Source: Blastococcus tunisiensis (GTDB taxonomy: Bacteria; Actinomycetota; Actinomycetes; Mycobacteriales; Geodermatophilaceae). From it: 64,000 bases of DNA. Position 1 is the stretch's first letter; every line of letters starts with the position of its first letter. A program made the translations under genes and the position numbers. The stretch lies in assembly GCF_900112815.1 (NCBI RefSeq), contig NZ_FOND01000013.1:96969-160968 (forward strand), read 5' to 3'. The notes under the pieces were generated by a model. The model had not been told where the DNA came from. It saw nothing but the letters and a program-made list of their open reading frames with translations, and made no database searches. Of the stretch, positions 57,620-64,000 are shown in pieces.

Positions 57620-57790
57620 TTGACCGAGATCGCCGCGCCCGTTCCCGTCCCCCTGCAGCTCGGCCCAGCGCCGGAGACGGCCGTTCCCGTCACGCCGCCG
57701 GCGAACAGCGCTGTTCCGGCCCACCGTCCACGGTGGCGGCGCCTGGCCTCAGCGATCGCTGACACCCACCGGGCAACCGTCCCCTTCTGA
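57620..57790 (+). CDS. Small hypothetical protein (56 aa)
   Basis: Starting at TTG 57620, with GAAGGA about 7 nt upstream, the ORF encodes a proline/alanine-rich start and a basic, helical end RPRWRRLASAIADTHRATV. I do not recognise a characterised family. It may be the gene controlled by the preceding small ORF. A GTG at 57587 is also in frame. Confidence 0.45.
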   Translation: MTEIAAPVPVPLQLGPAPETAVPVTPPANSAVPAHRPRWRRLASAIADTHRATVPF

Positions 57791-57812
57791 CCCGCCGCAC
57801 CGCCGGCACGGT

Positions 57813-58250
57813 TCAGCCGTGGGCGCGTCCTCGACCCACCTCGAGCTCGGCGATCCGGCTCTGCGCCCTGAACTCGAGGTCCGTGGTGTCCCCGAGCCCG
57901 AGGACGCCGGTGACGCCGAGCTGCTGCCCCTCGCGGAAGTCGGTCGTGACCGCGTCGAGCGTCTCCTGCGACTGCATCGTCGCGGTGGACCGCTCGACGT
58001 CGAGGTCGCGGGCGAGACGGATCAGCACGTCGTCGGTCAGCTGGCCGCTGTTCGGCGGGAAGCCCAGCGCGTAGACCGCGTCGTGGTACTCCCAGAAGGA
58101 ACCTTGCTCCCCCGTCACCCGCGCGGCCCGCGCAGGGCCTGGGCCGTCGAGGACCGGCCGGACCCTGGTTCCGACCGGGTGGATGGAGCAGCGCTGGGCC
58201 GGTGGACTTCCCCCTGGGGCGCCGACGTCGGACGCTGGTTGTCCGGACAA
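57813..58250 (-). pseudogene. DsbA-like thioredoxin-fold protein remnant
   Basis: Within this frame GEQGSFWEYHDAVYALGF, LARDLDVERSTATMQS and DAVTTDFREGQQLGVTGV match the helical insertion and downstream strand of DsbA-family oxidoreductases. The thioredoxin CxxC half is absent, and the expected GTPTFFVNG end is replaced by an unrelated tail. The first 45 residues of the frame look non-coding. It overlaps the GntR promoter region. Confidence 0.55.
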
Positions 58251-58273
58251 CTTGTCTACAGTTGGCCGGACAA
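58239..58273. promoter_or_regulatory. Double operator and promoter of the GntR gene
   Basis: TTGTCCGGACAA (58239-58250) is a perfect palindrome and TTGGCCGGACAA (58262-58273) differs by one base; their centres are 23 bp apart. A -10 box TACAGT (58257-58262) lies between them, so binding at either site would block RNA polymerase. Confidence 0.7.
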
Positions 58274-58330
58274 GAGCCGCCCGGGTCGGCGATCGGCACC
58301 CGCCATCCCTGCACCCGACCTGGAGGAACC

Positions 58331-59146
58331 GTGCCGGAGCTCCCGCCCACCCCGCCGGCGGCGCGGCTGCACCGTCACGTGGGCACGCCGCTCTGGCGCC
58401 AGCTCGCCGCCGATCTCCGCGAACGGCTGGACGGAGGTGAGTTCACCGGGGGGTTCCCCGGCGAGGTCGAGCTCGGCCTCCAGTACTCGGTCAGCCGGCA
58501 CACGGTCCGCGAGGCGTTGCGCCAGCTGCGCGCCGACGGCGTGATCAGCACCGGGCGCGGTCGGCGCCCCCGGCTCGCCGCGCCCGACCCGGTCATCGCC
58601 CAAGCCACCGGGATCGCCTACTCGCTGTTCTCCTCCGTGGAGGCCTGCGGGCTGGTGCAGACGTCGGTGGTGCGCGTGCTGACCGTGCGGGCGGACGGCG
58701 TCGTCGCCCCCCGGCTGGGGCTGGAGGAGTCGACGCCGCTGGTCCACCTCGAGCGGTTGCGCCTGGCCGACTGCACGCCGCTGGCGCTCGACCGCGTCTG
58801 GCTCCCCGCCTCGATCGGCGAGCCACTGCTGGACGTCGACTTCTGTCGCACCAGCCTGTACGAGGAGCTCGCCCGCACGGGCATCCCGGTCACGGGTGGG
58901 CAGGAGACGGTCCGGGCGGTCATCCCGAGCCGGGCCGAGCACGACGCTCTCGGCCTGGAGCGGCCGTCGGCGGTGTTCTCGCTCGAGCGGACCGGCACGA
59001 GCTCCGGCGTCCCCGTCGAGTGGCGGCACACCCTGATCCGGGCCGACCGCTTCGCCCTGACCAGCACGCTGGAACCCCGACCGGGAGCGGCCGAGCCCGC
59101 GAGCGGTGACCACTCGAGCTCAGCCCTCACGCCGAGCTTCGACTGA
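58331..59146 (+). CDS. GntR-family (HutC-type) transcriptional regulator
   Basis: The 271-residue protein has an N-terminal winged helix (about 20-85; LWRQLAADLRERLDGGEF, VSRHTVREALRQLRADG) and a UTRA ligand domain (about 105-245). It likely autoregulates through the palindromes at 58239-58273 and controls the rhodanese/TauE genes that follow 19 bp downstream. The ligand is unknown. GGAGGAA precedes the GTG at 58331. Confidence 0.88.
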   Translation: MPELPPTPPAARLHRHVGTPLWRQLAADLRERLDGGEFTGGFPGEVELGLQYSVSRHTVREALRQLRADGVISTGRGRRPRLAAPDPVIAQATGIAYSLFSSVEACGLVQTSVVRVLTVRADGVVAPRLGLEESTPLVHLERLRLADCTPLALDRVWLPASIGEPLLDVDFCRTSLYEELARTGIPVTGGQETVRAVIPSRAEHDALGLERPSAVFSLERTGTSSGVPVEWRHTLIRADRFALTSTLEPRPGAAEPASGDHSSSALTPSFD

Positions 59147-59165
59147 CCCCGAGGAAGGACCGACG

Positions 59166-59519
59166 ATGACCGAGCCCTCCGCCACCGACCGGCTCCCCGA
59201 CCTGGATCCCGACCGCGCAGCGGAGCTGCTCGAGCGGGGCGAGGCCGTGCTCATCGACGTCCGGGAGCCGCAGGAGTGGGCAGCGGGCCACGCGCCCCAG
59301 GCCGAGCACCTGCCGCTCGGCCGGCTCACCCCGGACGCGGTCCCGCAGGACCGTCCGGTCATCGCCGTCTGCCGGTCGGGCAACCGCTCGGGCAAGGCCG
59401 CCGACGCCCTGGCCGCGGCCGGCGTGCGGGTGCACAACCTGGCCGGTGGCATGGCGGCGTGGGCCCGGGCCGGCCTGCCGGTCGTCACCGACGACGGGAC
59501 GCCGGGCACCGTCGCGTGA
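59166..59519 (+). CDS. Single-domain rhodanese
   Basis: The 117-residue rhodanese has LIDVREPQEWAAGHAPQA and active-site loop CRSGNRSGKAAD (Cys about 75). It overlaps the TauE/SafE gene by GTGA, so sulfur transfer and export are again coupled. AGGAAGGA precedes ATG 59166. It is probably in one operon with the GntR regulator. Confidence 0.9.
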   Translation: MTEPSATDRLPDLDPDRAAELLERGEAVLIDVREPQEWAAGHAPQAEHLPLGRLTPDAVPQDRPVIAVCRSGNRSGKAADALAAAGVRVHNLAGGMAAWARAGLPVVTDDGTPGTVA

Positions 59520-60307
59520 TCGTCGCCGCCACGCTCGGGCTCGGGCTGCTCATCGGCCTGAGCCTGGGCGCACTGGGCGGCGGCGGATCCATCCTCACGG
59601 TTCCCGCCCTGGTCTACGTCCTCGGCCAGGACGCCCGCGCGGCCACGACCAGCAGCCTGTTCATCGTCGGCATCACCTCGGTCGTCGCCGCACTCGGCCA
59701 CGCCCGCAGCGGGCGGGTGCGGTGGGGCGTCGGGGTCGTCTTCGGGGCCACCGGCCTCGCGGCCGGCTTCGTCGGGACCGCGGTCAACCGGCTCGTGAAC
59801 CCCGACGTGCTCCTGCTCTCCTTCGCCGTCGTCATCGTCGTCGCCGCCGTGGGCATGCTGGTCTCCAGCCGCGGCGAGGAGCCCGCGCCACAGGAGGACG
59901 GCGCCGCGCAGCACGCACGACGCTGGACCCCTGGGCGGATCGGTGGGGTCGTCGGTGCCGGGCTGCTCGTCGGCTTCATGACCGGCTTCTTCGGCGTCGG
60001 CGGCGGCTTCGTGGTCGTCCCGGCGCTCACCCTCGCCCTGGGCCTGCCCATGCCCCAGGCGGTCGCCACGTCCCTGGTCGTCATCTCGATCAACTCCAGC
60101 GGTGCGCTGCTGGCCCGCGCTGGCACGGCGCACTTCGACTGGGCGGTGATCGTCCCGTTCACGCTGGCCGCCGTCGCCGGCTCGCTGGGCGGGAAGGTCG
60201 TGGCCGACCGGCTCTCCGCCGCGACGCTCACCCGCGCCTTCGCGGTCCTGCTCCTCGCCGTCGCCGGCTACACCGCCACATCGAGCGTGGTGTCACTCCT
60301 CGGCTGA
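59516..60307 (+). CDS. TauE/SafE-family sulfite/anion exporter, copy 2
   Basis: The 263-residue protein has eight predicted helices and the duplicated TauE motifs LGALGGGGSILTVPALVY and GFFGVGGGFVVVPAL. It lacks the extra C-terminal Cys segment of copy 1 (53222). It is translated by overlap with the rhodanese upstream. Confidence 0.9.
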   Translation: MIVAATLGLGLLIGLSLGALGGGGSILTVPALVYVLGQDARAATTSSLFIVGITSVVAALGHARSGRVRWGVGVVFGATGLAAGFVGTAVNRLVNPDVLLLSFAVVIVVAAVGMLVSSRGEEPAPQEDGAAQHARRWTPGRIGGVVGAGLLVGFMTGFFGVGGGFVVVPALTLALGLPMPQAVATSLVVISINSSGALLARAGTAHFDWAVIVPFTLAAVAGSLGGKVVADRLSAATLTRAFAVLLLAVAGYTATSSVVSLLG

Positions 60308-60340
60308 CCGCCGGGAACATCATGCTCGGATCTGCGGTTT

Positions 60341-60356
60341 ATACCCCCGTGGGTAT
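60341..60356. promoter_or_regulatory. CsoR/CstR-type operator (site 5)
   Basis: ATACCCCCGTGGGTAT, a 16 bp palindrome with perfect 6 bp arms, lies 23 bp upstream of the thioredoxin start. Confidence 0.8.
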
Positions 60357-60378
60357 CCGTCGACGAAAGGGCCACATC

Positions 60379-60747
60379 ATGAGCTCGACCGCTCTCACCG
60401 CATCGACCTTCCAGGACACCGTCAGCCGTGACGGCATCGTGCTGGTCGACTTCTGGGCCGCCTGGTGCGGCCCCTGCCGCGCCTTCGCTCCGGTCTTCGA
60501 GGCCGCGGCGCAGCAATACCCCGACATCGTCTTCGGCAAGGTCGACACCGAGGCCGAGCAGGAGCTGGCCGGCGCCGCCGGGATCCGGTCGATCCCGACG
60601 CTGATGGCCTTCCGCGACGGCGTCCTCGTGTTCGCGCAGCCCGGCGCGCTGCCCGCCGAGGCGCTCGAGGAGCTGGTCACGGCGGTGCGCGGGTTGGACA
60701 TGGACCAGGTGCGCGCCGACCTCGCCGATCAGCGTCGCACCGCCTGA
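60379..60747 (+). CDS. trxA: Thioredoxin
   Basis: The 122-residue thioredoxin has the standard active site WCGPC (about 29-33), cis-proline SIPTLMAF and a short charged C-terminal extension. Under a CstR-type operator it would reduce persulfides or disulfides formed during reactive sulfur stress. The MFS gene begins 7 nt after its stop. Confidence 0.93.
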   Translation: MSSTALTASTFQDTVSRDGIVLVDFWAAWCGPCRAFAPVFEAAAQQYPDIVFGKVDTEAEQELAGAAGIRSIPTLMAFRDGVLVFAQPGALPAEALEELVTAVRGLDMDQVRADLADQRRTA

Positions 60748-60753
60748 CCGGCG

Positions 60754-62052
60754 GTGCCGACCGCCGATCCACCGGTGAGCCGCGCCAGCGGGGTCGAACT
60801 GGGACTGCGGCAGAACGCGGCCCAGTTCACCCTGCTGGTCGCGGTGAACGCGCTGGTCGGCGGCGTGCTCGGCCAGGAGCGCACAGTGCTCCCGCTGCTG
60901 GCCGAGCGGGCGTTCGGGCTGAGCGCGCACACCGCCGTCCTGACCTACATCCTGGCGTTCGGCCTGGCGAAGGCGGGGACGAACTACCTGGCCGGCGCCT
61001 GGTCGGACCGCTTCGGGCGCAAGCCCGTGCTGGTCGCCGGGTGGCTCGTCGCCGTCCCGGTGCCGCTGCTGCTGATCTGGGCGCCGTCCTGGGGCTGGAT
61101 CGTGGCGGCCAACGTCCTGCTGGGCATCAGCCAGGGGCTGACCTGGTCCACGACCGTGATCATGAAGATCGACCTGGTCGGGCCGGCCCGCCGCGGCCTG
61201 GCGATGGGCCTCAACGAGGCCGCCGGCTACCTCGCCGTCGCCGGCACCGCACTGGCCACCGGGTACCTCGCCGCTGCGTACGGCCTCCGGCCGGCACCGT
61301 TCCTCGTCGGCGTCGCCTACGTGGCACTGGGCCTGGGGCTGTCCGCCCTCGTGGTGCGCGAGACCCGCGACCACGCCCGGCTCGAGGCGCGGGGACACAC
61401 CCCGCGCGCGGACGGCCGGCAGGACCACCTGCACGGCGAGCTGACACAGCGGCAGGTGTTCGTGCAGACCAGCTTCCGGGAGCCCGCCCTCTCCTCCGCC
61501 AGCCAGGCGGGGCTGGTCAACAACCTGAACGACGGTCTGGCCTGGGGGCTGTTCCCCGTCCTGTTCGCCGGCGCCGGGCTCGGCATCGGCCGCATCGGCG
61601 TGCTGGCCGCGCTCTATCCGGCCGTGTGGGGCCTGGGCCAGCTGGTCACCGGGGCGCTGTCGGACCGCTGGGGACGCAAGCCCTTCGTCGTCAGCGGCAT
61701 GCTGCTGCAGGCCGGGGCCCTCGCGCTCGTCGCCGCGGCGGACACCTTCCTGGTGTGGGCCGGCGCCGCGGTCCTGCTCGGCGCCGGTACCGCGATGGTG
61801 TACCCCACCCTGCTGGCCGCGATCGGCGACGTGGCCCACCCCGCCTGGCGGGCGAGGTCCGTCGGCGTCTACCGGCTGTGGCGCGACGGTGGCTTCGCCG
61901 CCGGCGCGCTGCTCGCCGGCGTCCTCGCCGACCTCTACGGCATCCGCGCCGCCGTCTGGGTCGTCGCCGGCCTCACCGCGGCGTCCGGCGTGCTGGCCGC
62001 CGTCCGCATGTACGAGACGCACCAGCGCACCGATCCCGCGCCGGCCGGTTGA
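60754..62052 (+). CDS. MFS transporter
   Basis: The 432-residue major facilitator has two six-helix halves and two copies of the loop motif ([17 protein letters not shown] and [17 protein letters not shown]). A charged central loop carries several His residues ([23 protein letters not shown]). The substrate is unknown; co-transcription with thioredoxin suggests a sulfur compound or metal. GTG 60754 is taken; GTG 60775 is possible. Confidence 0.85.
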   Translation: MPTADPPVSRASGVELGLRQNAAQFTLLVAVNALVGGVLGQERTVLPLLAERAFGLSAHTAVLTYILAFGLAKAGTNYLAGAWSDRFGRKPVLVAGWLVAVPVPLLLIWAPSWGWIVAANVLLGISQGLTWSTTVIMKIDLVGPARRGLAMGLNEAAGYLAVAGTALATGYLAAAYGLRPAPFLVGVAYVALGLGLSALVVRETRDHARLEARGHTPRADGRQDHLHGELTQRQVFVQTSFREPALSSASQAGLVNNLNDGLAWGLFPVLFAGAGLGIGRIGVLAALYPAVWGLGQLVTGALSDRWGRKPFVVSGMLLQAGALALVAAADTFLVWAGAAVLLGAGTAMVYPTLLAAIGDVAHPAWRARSVGVYRLWRDGGFAAGALLAGVLADLYGIRAAVWVVAGLTAASGVLAAVRMYETHQRTDPAPAG

Positions 62053-62060
62053 ATGGCGGC

Positions 62061-62492
62061 GTGCGCGCCGTGGTGAGCAGGGTCGGTACAGCCGCTGTAA
62101 CCGTCGACGGCGCCGTCGTCGGCGAGATCGGCGCCGGATTGCTGTCACTGGTCGGAGTGACGCACACCGACGACGCGGCGGCGGCCCGGGCGCTGGCCCG
62201 CAAGATCCACGAGCTGCGCATCTTCGCGGGGCCGGACGGGGAGGTGTCCGCGGCCGACCTGGGCCTCCCCGTGCTCGTGGTCAGCCAGTTCACGCTCTAC
62301 GCCGACACCCGCAAGGGCCGCCGACCCTCCTGGCAGGAGGCCGCGCCCGGCGAGGTGGCCGAACCCCTCGTGGGCGAGGTGGTCGCCGAGCTCCGCCGCC
62401 GCGGGTGCCCGGTGGCGACCGGCGTCTTCGGGGCACGCATGCAGGTGTCCTCGGTCAACGAGGGCCCCATGACGGTGCTGCTCGAGGTCTGA
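62061..62492 (+). CDS. dtd: D-aminoacyl-tRNA deacylase
   Basis: The 143-residue enzyme removes D-amino acids mischarged on tRNA. The two family motifs are visible: [17 protein letters not shown] (about 77) and [10 protein letters not shown] (about 133; the usual NxGPVT has Met for Val). It lies 8 bp after the MFS gene and marks the return to conserved chromosomal genes. Confidence 0.93.
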   Translation: MRAVVSRVGTAAVTVDGAVVGEIGAGLLSLVGVTHTDDAAAARALARKIHELRIFAGPDGEVSAADLGLPVLVVSQFTLYADTRKGRRPSWQEAAPGEVAEPLVGEVVAELRRRGCPVATGVFGARMQVSSVNEGPMTVLLEV

Positions 62493-62595
62493 GCGCCACA
62501 TCCGTGCCCTCCGCCAGGTGAGTCCGGCCGCCCAGCGGGTAGGGACCGGTGACGGAGCACACTCCCTGCGGGTTTGCTGTGAACGCCCGGATCGT

Positions 62596-62624
62596 GGAAC
62601 ACCGGACCGGGTCCGCGCCGTTGT
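62596..62624 (+). promoter_or_regulatory. ECF-sigma (SigH/SigR/SigE-type) promoter upstream of sigB
   Basis: GGAACA, 17 nt, CGTTGT closely matches the SigH/SigR-type consensus GGAAY-N17/18-cGTT. It lies 141 nt upstream of the sigB start. In mycobacteria sigB is transcribed from such stress-sigma promoters. Confidence 0.7.
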
Positions 62625-62764
62625 GCAGGGCGTACCACATCGGACAGAAGAGGCAGGGACCGGTCCGACACCCGGACACCGCCCGCACTCGACGCCTGGA
62701 TGCAACGCTACGTCGCACGACGCGGCGGGTGCATCCGAACAGAAGGCAAGGACGAAGACCCATC

Positions 62765-63751
62765 GTGACGCTGCTGCAGTCTTCCCCCAACGACACCCTC
62801 GGGGTGCGCTCACCGCGACGTGAGCCTGACACCAGTGGTCTGGTGTCGACCGACCTCGTGCGCGTGTACCTCAACACCATCGGCAAGACCGCGCTGCTGA
62901 CGGCCGAGCAGGAGGTCGAGCTGGCCAAGCGCATCGAGGCCGGCCTGTACGCCGGGCGCCTCCTCGCCGAGAAGCCCGACCTCTCCCCCGCCAAGAAGCG
63001 GGACTACAAGACCCTGGCGATCGACGGCAAGGCGGCGAAGGCCCACCTGCTGGAGGCCAACCTCCGGCTGGTCGTGTCCGTGGCCAAGCGCTACACCGGC
63101 CACGGCATGACGTTCCTGGACCTGATCCAGGAGGGCAATGTCGGCCTGATCCGCGCGGTGGAGAAGTTCGACTACACCAAGGGCTTCAAGTTCTCGACCT
63201 ACGCGACGTGGTGGATCCGCCAGGCGATCACCCGCGCCATGGCCGACTCCGGCCGCACCATCCGGCTGCCCGTCCACCTGGCCGAGCAGGTGAACAAGGT
63301 GGTCCGCACCCGCCGGCGGATGCACCAGGAGCTCGAGCGCGAGCCCACCGCCGAGGAGCTCGGCCTCGAGCTGGACATCCCCGAGGCCCGCATCACCGAG
63401 CTGCTCGAGTACAGCCGCGACCTGGTCAGCCTGGACCAGACCGTCGGTGCCGACGAGGAGTCCCGTCTCGGCGACTTCATCGAGGACGCCGACGCGGCCG
63501 TGGCCGAGGACGCCGTCGCCTTCCAGATGATGAAGGGCGACGTCCGCAACGTGCTCAACACCCTCGAGGACCGCGAGCGCGACGTCGTCGTCCTCCGCTT
63601 CGGTCTCGACGGGTCGCAGCCGCGGACGCTGGAGCAGATCGGCAAGCAGTTCGGCCTCTCCCGCGAGCGGGTGCGGCAGATAGAGCGCGAGACGATGGCG
63701 AAGCTCCGCGACCCCGAGCGCGCCGACGCCCTGCGCGACTACCTGGCCTGA
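62765..63751 (+). CDS. sigB: RNA polymerase sigma factor SigB (principal-like, stress responsive)
   Basis: The 328-residue sigma-70-type factor lacks the long N-terminal extension of SigA but keeps regions 1.2 to 4: [40 protein letters not shown] and [12 protein letters not shown]. It is the paralogue found beside sigA in mycobacteria. The GTG at 62765 follows AAGGAC at about 12 nt. The frame is open far upstream, but the N-terminus there does not look coding. Confidence 0.93.
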   Translation: MTLLQSSPNDTLGVRSPRREPDTSGLVSTDLVRVYLNTIGKTALLTAEQEVELAKRIEAGLYAGRLLAEKPDLSPAKKRDYKTLAIDGKAAKAHLLEANLRLVVSVAKRYTGHGMTFLDLIQEGNVGLIRAVEKFDYTKGFKFSTYATWWIRQAITRAMADSGRTIRLPVHLAEQVNKVVRTRRRMHQELEREPTAEELGLELDIPEARITELLEYSRDLVSLDQTVGADEESRLGDFIEDADAAVAEDAVAFQMMKGDVRNVLNTLEDRERDVVVLRFGLDGSQPRTLEQIGKQFGLSRERVRQIERETMAKLRDPERADALRDYLA

Positions 63752-63792
63752 CCCACGCCCCTCGCGGCTCGCGGTGGGCCCCTGCGCGGCCG

Positions 63793-63823
63793 AGAGCCCG
63801 TCCCCTCCCCGGGGGCGGGCTCT
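63793..63823 (+). terminator. Intrinsic terminator of sigB
   Basis: AGAGCCCGTCCCC and GGGGGCGGGCTCT form a 13 bp stem with one G-U pair, followed by TTCGCG, 42 nt after the stop codon. Confidence 0.85.
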
Positions 63824-63835
63824 TTCGCGTCCTGG

Positions 63836-63894
63836 ACGCGTCCTCCCTCACCGGAACGCGTCCTCCCCCACCGCAGGCCGCGAGGGAGGACGCG
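63836..63894. repeat. 18 bp tandem repeat with an inverted third copy
   Basis: ACGCGTCCTCCCTCACCG (63836-63853) recurs at 63856-63873 with one change, a 20 bp period. GAGGGAGGACGCG (63882-63894) is an exact inverted copy of 13 bp of it. This could be a hairpin or the edge of a mobile element. Confidence 0.6.
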
Positions 63895-63915
63895 CCATGA
63901 TCAGGGACGGCGGAT

Positions 63916-64000
63916 TCAAGGGGCGGACGCAGCACCCGCGGTTTGATCGCCTGACAGTAGTGGGCCGATGACCTCGTCGGGCTTGAGCCAGCCGAGGGTC
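63916..64000 (-). CDS. Partial CDS at window edge, possible IS30-type transposase C-terminus
   Basis: The minus strand is open from the window edge to TGA 63916-63918 and encodes TLGWLKPDEVIGPLLSGD followed by QTAGAASAP. LGW.(T/K)P.E is the usual C-terminal pattern of IS30-family transposases. Only 27 residues are in the window, so the call is weak. The 5' part lies outside. Confidence 0.4.
   Translation of the reverse strand, partial: TLGWLKPDEVIGPLLSGDQTAGAASAP

Noticed and set aside
63897..63971. 24-codon ORF with a GAGGGAGG site after sigB
   Set aside because: It overlaps the opposite-strand ORF at the window edge, and the purine-rich site is part of the inverted repeat; no other support.

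Overview
The window comes from a very GC-rich actinobacterium, most likely of the Geodermatophilaceae (Blastococcus, Geodermatophilus or Modestobacter type). This placement is inferred from base composition, codon use, GTG starts, many apparently leaderless genes and gene order; it has not been tested against a database. No tRNA, rRNA or CRISPR array was seen.

The left 19 kb is a conserved chromosomal block with the same order as the Mycobacterium tuberculosis ceoB to sigA region: KimA-like potassium permease, two TrkA/Ceo potassium regulators, DUF3159, OB-fold protein, DUF3710, dut, EcsC-like protein, DUF4193, phosphotransferase, LytR_C protein, inositol monophosphatase, ppgK, sigA, DUF7455, VanW, YihY, DUF3039 and a psuG/kinase pair. 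Four copies of a 54 to 58 bp palindromic element sit between these genes. The right end carries dtd and sigB, so the sigA to sigB neighbourhood has been opened by about 40 kb of accessory DNA.

The accessory part falls into blocks. (1) 19.7-23.7 kb is a siderophore-iron ABC uptake operon behind an IdeR/DtxR box. (2) 24.2-26.8 kb is the most unusual stretch. A HhH-GPD DNA glycosylase gene has lost its 5' end, and three diverged copies of that 5' end lie upstream. They separate three small opposite-strand segments: a pair of tiny membrane proteins, a 107-residue orphan, and a ribbon-helix-helix/MazF toxin-antitoxin pair. This looks like serial insertion at one target site. (3) 27-44 kb holds a glutaredoxin-like protein, CPBP protease, flavoprotein, LuxR regulator, ABC exporter, an MBL/deazaflavin-type fusion, a LysM polysaccharide deacetylase, a frameshifted PAS/SpoIIE phosphatase, a Yellow-like protein, a hemerythrin/esterase fusion, a zinc alcohol dehydrogenase and a methyltransferase. 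(4) 44-50 kb has an AfsR-like regulator and the furA-katG peroxide operon.

(5) 50.6-62.0 kb is a reactive-sulfur (sulfide/persulfide) island: two persulfide dioxygenase/rhodanese fusions, three further rhodanese proteins, two TauE/SafE exporters, thioredoxin, DUF302, an MFS transporter and a CstR-type regulator that has both cysteines but lacks the copper-binding histidine of CsoR. Five 16 bp sites of the form ATACCC..GGGTAT lie ahead of its transcription units, so one regulator probably controls the whole island. Two gene remnants (DsbA-like and DUF664/DinB-like) and a possible IS30-type transposase end at the right edge show local turnover.
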